DNA from: Chloroflexi bacterium RBG_16_51_16
GTDB taxonomy: Bacteria > Chloroflexota > Anaerolineae > Anaerolineales > Villigracilaceae
Direction of reading: 5' to 3'
DNA length: 18,502 bases
Assembly: GCA_001796785.1 (NCBI GenBank)
Contig: MGNL01000019.1
Location: 361 to 18,862, forward strand
Shown: one piece after another, positions 7,503 to 14,676 of the stretch
Layout of the letters: every line of letters begins with the position of its first letter
How positions within the stretch are numbered: the first letter of the stretch is position 1
Notes under the pieces: model-generated
Told to the model about the DNA's origin: nothing
Database searches by the model: none
Seen by the model: only the letters and a program-made list of their open reading frames with translations
Position numbers and translations under genes: made by a program

Positions 7503-9107
7503 TTATTCGACCGGGATTTCCTCGAAACGCTTGTCCATATCAATACCCTGGCGGCGCCTGATCCCGCGGGCTACGAAGTACCAGATGGCACCGACCACAA
7601 ACACTAAAATAAACATCGCCATGGAGATGGGTGCATTAGCGCCAAAATCGGAATCAACGATGACACGGTAGGTGATATATCCCATGCCTGCCGTGCCGAG
7701 CAAACCTGTAATGGTCATTACCGGGATGCCAAAGATCTGGACCCGGGCTGGCGATGTCTCATACACCTCGCGCTTGATGAAGGGGAAGATCGCCGCGGTA
7801 AACGTAAACAGGCAAAACACCACGCCCATTCCGGCCATCCCCTGAAGGAAGCGGGTAAAGCTCGTGAAGCTGTAGATGGCCATCGTGATGATGACTACAA
7901 CTTCAGCGGCAATGATCGTGTTTACCGGAGAGCGATACTTCTCGGAAACTTTGGCGAGCCACTGAGGTGCCATACCATCCAATGCCCAGGCGAACAAACC
8001 ACGCGTACCATAGATGAACGTGGATGCGGCCACGTAGGTGGTCATGACGATGACCGCAAAATTAATAATGATCGTAAGCAGGGGGTTGTCGGCCATGATG
8101 GAAGCGAGCAGCGTAATCCAAGGGTAAGACAAGGGGAACTTATCCGGCGCAACAACGCCAACATAGCCAAGAGCAAGCAAGCCTTCCTTGCTGATGGCAT
8201 ACCGGGCGAGAACACCCGTGAGGATCACCAGGATGCCGCCGACGAGCTGAGCCAACGGGATGGCTATCAACTGACCGCGTTTAACGTTCTTGATCTCGCC
8301 GCTGAATGCTGTGGAGAGCACGGCGAAGAAGAAGGACCAGGCCGGCCAGATGGCGAACCAAATGGTATATTTCCAGCTCATGGGTGGGTTAAGTTCAGCC
8401 CCATCGGCGCGGGCGAGCTCAACTACCTGGGTATAGGCACCGGTTCCGAAATATTTATCAAAGCTGAACTGGAAGTTGTACACACCGGTGGCGCCCAGAA
8501 GCAGGACAACCATAAATATCAAGAAGCAAATCAAAGCGATGCTGAACAACCATTTCTGGATCTTGAAATAACTCTTCATGCCCCTGTAAAGGTTGTAGCA
8601 AAATAAAAGACTGGCAAAAACCCCAAAAACAAACCATCCTGGTGGGGAATTGAACCACGAACCCAGGTTGACGAGGGTCTGGTTACCGGTTTGAAGACCC
8701 AGGGTGGATAATAGAGGGGATACACCCCAAAAACAAGCTTGCTCCACCAACACCCCGGTTAAGTAGATTTGCCAGAACGAGTTTGCAAAGCTGGCAACAA
8801 AACCAATGAACGGATGGAGGGCACGTGAAAGGGGAACGTATTCTCCACCCGAGCGGGGATAGACCGAGGTAAAAAGACCATACGTGACACCCTCCAGGAG
8901 GGCAACGACAAGAGCAAAAATCCCCGCGATCTCCATGTCTGCCCCTGGATAGAACACCCAAAAGGCAATATTCAAAACGACGAAACTCACGGCTAGCTGG
9001 ACGAGGCAGTAATAGAAGGTATCGAATGTGCTGACCGTTCTCACCAGCCCGGAGCTTTTTCTTGCAAACACACCCCCTCCAACTTTTCCAGTGCGCACTT
9101 CAGCCAT
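7503..9107 (-). CDS. APC-superfamily amino acid/amine permease
   Basis: 534 residues with about twelve hydrophobic membrane segments, typical of amino acid-polyamine-organocation carriers. The N-terminal region has SGLVRTVSTFDTFYY before the first membrane helix, followed by a second segment containing SVYPRSGGEYVPLSRAL, the conserved 'P-x-SGGEY' loop of APC transporters. The C-terminus is a charged cytoplasmic tail (ARGIRRRQGIDMDKRFEEIPVE). The start ATG 9107 is preceded by a consensus AGGAGG 5 nt upstream, so translation should be strong. It would move an amino acid, amine or related guanidino compound across the cytoplasmic membrane as a secondary transporter. Its position among guanidino-compound enzymes suggests import of substrate or exchange of substrate and product, but specificity cannot be read from sequence. 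Confidence 0.92.
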   Translation of the reverse strand: MAEVRTGKVGGGVFARKSSGLVRTVSTFDTFYYCLVQLAVSFVVLNIAFWVFYPGADMEIAGIFALVVALLEGVTYGLFTSVYPRSGGEYVPLSRALHPFIGFVASFANSFWQIYLTGVLVEQACFWGVSPLLSTLGLQTGNQTLVNLGSWFNSPPGWFVFGVFASLLFCYNLYRGMKSYFKIQKWLFSIALICFLIFMVVLLLGATGVYNFQFSFDKYFGTGAYTQVVELARADGAELNPPMSWKYTIWFAIWPAWSFFFAVLSTAFSGEIKNVKRGQLIAIPLAQLVGGILVILTGVLARYAISKEGLLALGYVGVVAPDKFPLSYPWITLLASIMADNPLLTIIINFAVIVMTTYVAASTFIYGTRGLFAWALDGMAPQWLAKVSEKYRSPVNTIIAAEVVVIITMAIYSFTSFTRFLQGMAGMGVVFCLFTFTAAIFPFIKREVYETSPARVQIFGIPVMTITGLLGTAGMGYITYRVIVDSDFGANAPISMAMFILVFVVGAIWYFVARGIRRRQGIDMDKRFEEIPVE

Positions 9108-9140
9108 GGCAACCTCCTTTTATAGAGTATGTGCAGATAA

Positions 9141-9167
9141 TTTATATGAACAATATCCGTGCATCAA
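9141..9167 (-). promoter_or_regulatory. Weak candidate promoter upstream of the APC permease
   Basis: On the minus strand TTGATG (9162-9167) and TATAAA (9141-9146) are separated by 15 nt, shorter than the preferred 17. They lie 34 nt or more upstream of the APC permease start. The elements are reasonable but the spacing is poor, so this is only a candidate. Confidence 0.25.
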
Positions 9168-9213
9168 AACAGTTCGCTGCCTGGTTCACCTCGCTTTCCT
9201 GTCTCGTCTCCAG

Positions 9214-10164
9214 TTATCCTGCCACCAAATTAACGTTCACAAGCCCTTTGCCCGGGTCAATTTCAATCAAGGCACCTCTTAAAATCCCTTCGGCATATTC
9301 GCTGCCCGGGTTGACCAGTGTTGTTTTCCCGAGCCTGGTGACACCGCTGGATTCATGGATATGCCCGTGCGTCCCGAGCATGGGCTGATATTTCAGGATC
9401 GCTTCCCGCACTGCCTTACTTCCCACCGGGATCATCGTTGGCTCACCGGTAGCAGACATGGACATTTGCAGGTTTGCATCCAACTCCGGCGCTTTATCTA
9501 TGCCTGTGTCATAGGGGGGGACATGGATATCAAAGATCGCCCGCTCCATATGCTTGATACCATCAGCCAGTGCGGCAATCTTGCCTGCCAGATCTTCTTC
9601 GGGGATATCGCGGGGACAATTCCAGGGAGTGATATTGGAGTATCCGAGACCCAGAAGCTCAAATCCACCTGCAAGCTCGACGACCTTGCCATCATGATTT
9701 TCAATTAGCCTCGACGTGGCGATCACATCATCCACTTCAAACATATCGTCATTACCCCCCGTAACAAAACAACGCACCGGCTGCCCCTGAAGGCGCTCAT
9801 CCGCCATGGCTATCCATTGTTCCATTCTTTCCAGGAGGAGTTTCCTGAAGACATCATCGAGTAACGCAGGGTTTTTATCGTATTCTTCATATTGTTCCGG
9901 AGTAATGTCAAACACATACTGTCCGGTATTGGCAATTTGCTGTTTTAACTTTTCAAGCTCCTCATTCGTTTTCATTTTCCGTTTCTGTCCCATGAAAGTC
10001 GCTTCGAACCCTCCCCTGGGTAAATGAATAATAGGGACAATGAATTTTCCGGTGATGTCTCCACCCATGATAATAACGTCCGCCTGATAATATTTTGGGG
10101 CGGCAAGGAACTTCTTCCAACATTTTTCAGATCCATGCAAGTCGGTTGCATAATAAATTCGCAT
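9214..10164 (-). CDS. Calcineurin-like metallophosphoesterase
   Basis: 316 residues. The binuclear metal site motifs of the metallophosphoesterase family are visible in order: D-x-H in ATDLHGS (Asp8, His10), GGD (Asp36), GGND in TGGNDD (Asn138), a His in FDIHVPP (His214) and GTHGHIHES (His268 and His270). The canonical GNH(D/E) is here GNDD, so the catalytic His is replaced by Asp, a variant seen in some family branches. A largely helical insertion of about 85 residues (roughly 41-125, rich in Lys/Glu/Gln) sits between the second and third motifs. It would hydrolyse a phosphomono- or diester in the cytoplasm, with no signal peptide seen. Start ATG 10164 has AGGA 8 nt upstream. It is 57 nt after the SDR gene, in the same operon direction. 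The substrate is unknown. Confidence 0.87.
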   Translation of the reverse strand: MRIYYATDLHGSEKCWKKFLAAPKYYQADVIIMGGDITGKFIVPIIHLPRGGFEATFMGQKRKMKTNEELEKLKQQIANTGQYVFDITPEQYEEYDKNPALLDDVFRKLLLERMEQWIAMADERLQGQPVRCFVTGGNDDMFEVDDVIATSRLIENHDGKVVELAGGFELLGLGYSNITPWNCPRDIPEEDLAGKIAALADGIKHMERAIFDIHVPPYDTGIDKAPELDANLQMSMSATGEPTMIPVGSKAVREAILKYQPMLGTHGHIHESSGVTRLGKTTLVNPGSEYAEGILRGALIEIDPGKGLVNVNLVAG

Positions 10165-10221
10165 GAAATCATTCCTGTGCTACGATTCTCTCTAAATTAG
10201 TCCTTTTGCCTTTATAGCTTT

Positions 10222-11010
10222 TCACATGCCATACCATGTCGTAGCACCACCATCGGCGACCACAAGCGCACCCGTCATGTAAGAAGAACTAACCGTAGCC
10301 AGAAATAAGGCAACCTCAGCCATTTCTTCCGCAGTTCCAAAACGCTTGATCAATAACGGCTGAAGCTGCGCTTGCTTAACCGCTTCCCCATCTTTTGCTT
10401 GAGTGAACTCGCTTTGCAACATGGGCGTATCAATCGGTCCGGGTGCCAGACAGTTGACGCGGATCCCGTATGAGGCACAATCTATAGCAACCGCGCGGGT
10501 CATATTAATGATCCCACCTTTACTGGCGCAGTAGGCTGCCCCTCCCGTTGTGCCGACCGTACCCAGTTCCGAGCCGACGAAGATGACCGCCTTACCTTTC
10601 CCATCCGACTTTATCATCGCGGGGATGCCATACTTCGCCAGGTAAAACTGACCACTCAGATTGGTTGCGATCGTTCGCTCCCATTCCTCAAGCGATAGCT
10701 CAAGGATCGATTCCAGGATCAGAACACCCGAGTTGGCAACCAGGACATCCACTTTCCCAAAATGCTCGACGGTCTGTTTCACCAAGTTTTCAACCTGTTC
10801 GGGATGGGTCACATCCGTCTTGACATAAAACGCCTCACCGCGCCCGCTTTTGCGAATATCCTTCACTAGTTCATTACCAACTTTTTCATTCCTGGCGCCG
10901 ATAGCCACTTTGGCGCCCTCATTACAGAACAACCGAACAATTGCCAAGCCAATACCGGACGTGCCCCCAGTCAGGATGACCACTTTGTCCTGTAATCTTC
11001 CATTTGTCAT
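10222..11010 (-). CDS. Short-chain dehydrogenase/reductase (SDR, FabG-like)
   Basis: 262 residues of classical SDR form. TGGTSGIG near residues 14-21 is the Rossmann dinucleotide-binding glycine motif. The usual NAG appears as NSG (VANSGV). The catalytic triad is Ser in VGSELG, then Tyr and Lys in YCASK. The PGPIDTPM segment follows as usual. It would oxidise or reduce a hydroxyl/keto group with NAD(P)(H) in the cytoplasm. An in-frame GTG at 11013 precedes ATG 11010; GGAAGG about 8 nt before the ATG favours 11010. The gene lies between the nucleotidyltransferase-fold gene (67-70 nt) and the metallophosphoesterase gene (57 nt), so one operon is likely. A role such as semialdehyde or hydroxy-acid interconversion feeding glycerate is only a context-based guess. 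Confidence 0.92.
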   Translation of the reverse strand: MTNGRLQDKVVILTGGTSGIGLAIVRLFCNEGAKVAIGARNEKVGNELVKDIRKSGRGEAFYVKTDVTHPEQVENLVKQTVEHFGKVDVLVANSGVLILESILELSLEEWERTIATNLSGQFYLAKYGIPAMIKSDGKGKAVIFVGSELGTVGTTGGAAYCASKGGIINMTRAVAIDCASYGIRVNCLAPGPIDTPMLQSEFTQAKDGEAVKQAQLQPLLIKRFGTAEEMAEVALFLATVSSSYMTGALVVADGGATTWYGM

Positions 11011-11080
11011 CACAAAGCCCTTCCTATCTCAGTTTCGGTATTAACTTCGTGTTTCAATGAAGTTGATCCAATCCAAATTA

Positions 11081-11851
11081 TCAATAGCTATGGCGGACAT
11101 CGTCCACTTCTTCATACCAGCGGATTCGTGTCCCTATCTTTGCGCGCAGCTTCCATCGCAGGCTCTTTGGTTCGGCCTCCATAAGGTTGAGGACTTGCTC
11201 CAATTTTGCTTTTACCGCCTGTCGCAATGAGGCATCCAGAACCTCCATTTGATCCACCCAGTCTTTTACGATGTACAAATTGCTTTTGGCTGTATGATAG
11301 AGCCCCCAGTCGTCACTGGTTAGTTTAAGCAAGTATTTTGAATCGATCTGCTCTCGATCCTCACCACCCAGCCCGTGCTCTGACAGCAATGCAATCATGT
11401 CCTTGATGTCTTTCTCTGTGATCTTTTGAATTTGCAATTTGCTGAGCAATAAATCCACCAAGCTGAGGGTGGGAGAATCCAGCTCCAGCCGGCCGAGGAA
11501 TTTCAGGGTGTGAGCCATCCTGAGCTGATCTTGAAATACCTCAGCCATTATCCCTTGAGGTCTATTATGGTAGATCAATCGCTGTATTCCATACTCCTGG
11601 CTGAAGGCCACGGATGGATCAGGTTCGTAGCCGAGATCTTTGAACATAGAATCAGTATTGACTTGCTCGCTCGAGTAGCCGATAAAGTCAATATCGTGAG
11701 TAGGAACGCGTTGGAGAAGATCGATCACCTTGCTGGTTCCCTGGGTGTGAGCTCGAATGGCAAGCGAACCAAGGAGTCGCAGGGTAACGCCTCGCGCCTT
11801 GCCTTTTGCAACGAGATCCAACGCAATGTCGAGCAGCTCATCCGGATTCAT
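11081..11851 (-). CDS. Nucleotidyltransferase-fold protein, function unknown
   Basis: 256 residues. The N-terminal part has LRLLGSLAIRAH (residues 24-35) followed by THDIDFIG (51-58). This G-S plus D-x-D arrangement is typical of polymerase-beta/AbiEii-like nucleotidyltransferase folds. A second half without clear motifs follows and ends in an Arg/Trp/Tyr-rich segment (KLRAKIGTRIRWYEEVDD). Its start ATG lies 9 nt after the amidinotransferase stop, with no good ribosome-binding site, so translation is probably coupled to that gene. There is no antitoxin-like partner next to it, which argues against a MenTA/AbiE toxin pair. It could modify a protein, RNA or small molecule by adding a nucleotide, but nothing in the sequence says which. 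Confidence 0.72.
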   Translation of the reverse strand: MNPDELLDIALDLVAKGKARGVTLRLLGSLAIRAHTQGTSKVIDLLQRVPTHDIDFIGYSSEQVNTDSMFKDLGYEPDPSVAFSQEYGIQRLIYHNRPQGIMAEVFQDQLRMAHTLKFLGRLELDSPTLSLVDLLLSKLQIQKITEKDIKDMIALLSEHGLGGEDREQIDSKYLLKLTSDDWGLYHTAKSNLYIVKDWVDQMEVLDASLRQAVKAKLEQVLNLMEAEPKSLRWKLRAKIGTRIRWYEEVDDVRHSY

Positions 11852-11860
11852 TGAATTGGC

Positions 11861-13000
11861 TCAAAATCCATCCACCTGCTTGGGCAAATAATCCTCAAAT
11901 TTGCCTTCCCGGTAAACATCCGCTGTGGAACAATGCAGACCACCTCCAAAAGGTGAAACTTCATAGAACGGAACCGGGATGGGTTCCACTCCGTGCTTGG
12001 CAAACAATTCCATCACTGGTTCCTCACTAGCCTCGACGAAGACCGTCTTCGGATCAAGCGAAAGAATATTTAAATTCAACCAGATGCTGCAGAATGTCAT
12101 CGGTCTTTTCTTGGAAAGGACAGATTTCGGGCCGAGGATGATCTCCCAGCCATTCTTCTCGAACAACTCTTGCTGTGCCTTTTCCAACGGCGTCCGGACA
12201 GGATTAAACATCACCAAGCCAGGACGTAACGGAACCAGAGTTGTGTCCATATGCCAGGGCATGGTTTCCTTATATCTCACCTTATGGACGCGAAGGTCGG
12301 GATAGTGCCGCCGCAACCAGTCGATCCCGGCATCGTTGGTGACCATGGACTTCTGCACAAACAAGTCCTTGCCAAAGCGTACGATATCGGCGGCATCAAA
12401 GCAGGGTTCGCGCTCGGTCAATATCCAATCGCTGCTTTCGATGATCTTGTTTTTCTCGTCATCGGCCAGGGTTTCCCATTTCTTGTAAAAGTCCTTCTTG
12501 TATGTACCTTCCGTCAGCCGTGGTTTGGGCGCAGCCGAATAGAGAAAACCAGGATCGTCCTTGAAATACTGCTCCAACAACGGACGGTAAGATAAATACT
12601 CGAACCAACGACTGCGAAAAGACATGGTCGCCTCGAGTATTTCATGTCCGACCGTCAACAGGAGGTCCCGGGGAGGCATGCAGCCGAACATCGTTTCCTG
12701 TTTCCAATCGGGTGTTTGAACAGCCTGGCTGTAATCGAGTGGAGTAGGCCGGTCGACACGGACGCCCCGGCTTTCCAGGATCTTTGCAAAGTTGTCTAAT
12801 TGTTCATTGGCTTTAGCCGTCATCTCCTCAGGGTAGGGTCCGTATTTCCCCAGTGGGAATCCCTGCTCTGGCCAATTCCGCTGTACAGCAGGCTCAGGAG
12901 CCTGCACCATCGTCGTATCCGCCCGACCAACTATGATGTGCTTCAGCGGATCCCATTCATTCCAAGACTGCACCTTCGTTCTTTGAGCTGTCTCAGCCAT
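11861..13000 (-). CDS. Glycine amidinotransferase (AGAT) family protein
   Basis: About 379 residues, similar in length to mitochondrial AGAT without its transit peptide. Landmarks in order (residues counted from ATG 13003): NEWDPLKHIIVGRA near 15-28, TPDW (97-100), EPCFDAADIVR with catalytic Asp203, PWHMD with catalytic His251, and GGGLHC with nucleophilic Cys358. These match Asp254, His303 and Cys407 of human AGAT. The known reaction moves an amidino group from arginine to glycine (or inosamine phosphate in StrB), and the chemistry is reversible. Next to the catalytic His, human Asn300 and Met302 are Met248 and Trp250 here, so the acceptor may differ. Two ATGs stand in tandem (13003 and 13000); AGGTG fits the second better. 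It is the first gene after a strong promoter about 210 nt upstream. Confidence 0.9.
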   Translation of the reverse strand: MAETAQRTKVQSWNEWDPLKHIIVGRADTTMVQAPEPAVQRNWPEQGFPLGKYGPYPEEMTAKANEQLDNFAKILESRGVRVDRPTPLDYSQAVQTPDWKQETMFGCMPPRDLLLTVGHEILEATMSFRSRWFEYLSYRPLLEQYFKDDPGFLYSAAPKPRLTEGTYKKDFYKKWETLADDEKNKIIESSDWILTEREPCFDAADIVRFGKDLFVQKSMVTNDAGIDWLRRHYPDLRVHKVRYKETMPWHMDTTLVPLRPGLVMFNPVRTPLEKAQQELFEKNGWEIILGPKSVLSKKRPMTFCSIWLNLNILSLDPKTVFVEASEEPVMELFAKHGVEPIPVPFYEVSPFGGGLHCSTADVYREGKFEDYLPKQVDGF

Positions 13001-13205
13001 CATGTCACCTCTTTATCCAAGCAACATATTTTTCGATACTCTTTCAAAAATTACCCTAGTTACCGGTTTTCCAAGCATTAAATTACTCGCTTTTTACACA
13101 TCAGGCGAAAGACAGTAAAAAGATGAAAATTGATCAATGTAATTATTGCGGATTCCGAAAATTTTTGTACCGATAATATAAAATATTCTAAAATAATAAG
13201 TGGTT
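13001..13205 (-). promoter_or_regulatory. A/T-rich untranslated leader of the amidinotransferase transcript
   Basis: If transcription starts just downstream of the promoter at 13212-13240, the mRNA carries about 200 untranslated bases before the amidinotransferase. The leader is very A/T-rich at its 5' part and holds no convincing ORF. I looked for guanidine (ykkC, mini-ykkC) and glycine riboswitch cores by eye and recognised none. Such length could support a structured RNA, but I cannot fold it here. Confidence 0.35.
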
Positions 13206-13211
13206 TTTTTC

Positions 13212-13240
13212 ACTATAACAAATATTTGGTACAACGTCAA
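13212..13240 (-). promoter_or_regulatory. Sigma-70 type promoter for the amidinotransferase operon
   Basis: On the minus strand TTGACG (13235-13240) and TATAGT (13212-13217) are separated by exactly 17 nt, each one mismatch from consensus. The spacer contains a perfect 10-bp palindrome CAAATATTTG (13219-13228), well placed to bind a repressor. Surrounding DNA is A/T-rich compared with the genes. It points leftward toward the amidinotransferase. Confidence 0.65.
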
Positions 13241-13265
13241 GAATAATTCGACCTTTTTGCTCTTA

Positions 13266-13281
13266 TTCAAAATATTTTGAA
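13266..13281. repeat. 16-bp perfect palindrome upstream of the amidinotransferase promoter
   Basis: TTCAAAATATTTTGAA is a perfect palindrome lying 26 nt upstream of the -35 box and 17 nt downstream of the glycerate kinase stop. Its core (CAAAATATTTTG) resembles the smaller palindrome inside the promoter spacer. It has no loop and no T-run, so a protein-binding site is more likely than a terminator. Confidence 0.45.
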
Positions 13282-13297
13282 CCTGCATAAAATCCTA

Positions 13298-14668
13298 TTA
13301 TTCAACCAGCAAAAGTTTAAGGTCATTTACATTGGTACCTGTAAATCCCGTTACCACGCTATCTCCAGCCTGATGTAATACCGGATAGCTATCATGCATT
13401 TGAAGGGCTATCCGGGGATCGATGCCTTTGTTTTTCAACACAGCCCGGGTGGTGCCATCGACTAATCCCCCCGCCGCATCCGCGATCCCATCGATACCGT
13501 CCGTGTCGATCGAGGCAATTGCAATCCGGTCATAACCATCGATCTCCAGACCGGCGGAAAGCGCAAATTCCTGATTCGGACCTCCAGAACCATTGCTTTC
13601 AATATCCAAGGTGACGACATTTTCCCCACCTGCAATCAGAGCACACGGCGGATTCAGCGGACGTCCTTTGATCAAGACCTCTTTAGCAATTGAGGCGAAC
13701 ATCGTACCTGCGTCTTTTGCTTCTCCCTTGAGCATCGAGGTTAAGAACATCCCATTGAAACCTAATTCCCTAGCGCGCTCATAAGCGCCGACGCAAGCCG
13801 CATCACCCGGAACAACCACAAAGGAATGCAATGGGAGGTCGCCAAAATCTTTCGGGGTTTCGTGTGCCGGTCCTCCGTTGCGAAGATATTTTCTGATGGA
13901 GGCCGGGAACTTGTCCCATAGCTTGTACAGGTCCATGATCCGGCGGGCATCCTCAAAGGTTGAGGTATCCGGCACTGTCGGGCAGGTGATATAGTCCAGC
14001 ATATCGCCAATGACATCCGAAACAGTTAGATTGATTAAAGTAGCAGGGAGGATTTCAGCAGCAAGTTGACCACCCTTTATCCTGGACAGGTGTTTTCGAA
14101 TGGTATTGATCTCCACGATATCCGCCCCGCTCAGCAAGAGCAGTTTGTACGCTTGTTGAATGTCCTCAAACAGTAAACCCTCCACAGGTAAAACCATTAA
14201 TGCCGAGCTGCCACCCGTGATACCGGCAATGACCAGGTCGTCTGCAGTGAACGTCTTCGCCAACTCCATCATCAATTGTCCCCCGCGATAACTGTTGTCA
14301 TCCGGATAGGGATGACTAGCATAAATCACGCGAGCATGATTTAGATCAACCCGGGTGCCGTACCTGAAAATAAATAAACCATCCGTGATCCTATCCCCCA
14401 AAACTTCTTCCAATGCCTGAGCGATCCCCGGTGAGGCTTTGCCAGTGCCAAGGATAAAAATACGTTTAAATCGACCGAGTTCAAATTCCAGGTCGTCCAC
14501 CTGAAAAATGTCCCCGTTCAAATGCAACAAACGTTTGACAGCCAAATATGGATCTGCACTGCCAATCCCATGATCAATGATATCGACAGCCGCATGGCGC
14601 AGAAGCAAATTACCGTGGGAGGTCAATCCCTCGCGGTTTGCAACGTAGTGTGTTCTTTCCTGGAGCAT
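13298..14668 (-). CDS. Glycerate 2-kinase (MOFRL/DUF4147 family)
   Basis: 456 residues, within the usual range for the family. It would phosphorylate D-glycerate with ATP to 2-phosphoglycerate in the cytoplasm. Visible blocks are ILGTGKAS (72-79), TGGSSALMVLP (151-161), TIRKHLSRIKGGQLA (189-203), SDVIGD (217-222), AGGENVVT and the C-terminal MOFRL-domain IDTDGIDG. The usual GGRNQE segment reads GGPNQE, a conservative oddity near the active site. The start ATG lies 8 nt after the stop of the enolase-like gene with no separate ribosome-binding site, so the two are translationally coupled. The pairing makes metabolic sense because the product is the normal enolase substrate. It is followed by an A/T-rich promoter region for the next genes. 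Confidence 0.93.
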   Translation of the reverse strand: MLQERTHYVANREGLTSHGNLLLRHAAVDIIDHGIGSADPYLAVKRLLHLNGDIFQVDDLEFELGRFKRIFILGTGKASPGIAQALEEVLGDRITDGLFIFRYGTRVDLNHARVIYASHPYPDDNSYRGGQLMMELAKTFTADDLVIAGITGGSSALMVLPVEGLLFEDIQQAYKLLLLSGADIVEINTIRKHLSRIKGGQLAAEILPATLINLTVSDVIGDMLDYITCPTVPDTSTFEDARRIMDLYKLWDKFPASIRKYLRNGGPAHETPKDFGDLPLHSFVVVPGDAACVGAYERARELGFNGMFLTSMLKGEAKDAGTMFASIAKEVLIKGRPLNPPCALIAGGENVVTLDIESNGSGGPNQEFALSAGLEIDGYDRIAIASIDTDGIDGIADAAGGLVDGTTRAVLKNKGIDPRIALQMHDSYPVLHQAGDSVVTGFTGTNVNDLKLLLVE

Positions 14669-14676
14669 ATTAAAAT

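Noticed and set aside
7503..9107. Several short antisense ORFs inside the APC permease gene
   Set aside because: They are shadows of the membrane-protein frame and contain no motifs.
13094..13288. 64-residue minus-strand ORF
   Set aside because: Very A/T-driven composition (Phe/Ile/Tyr/Lys-rich), no ribosome-binding site, and it overlaps the strong promoter; chance ORF.
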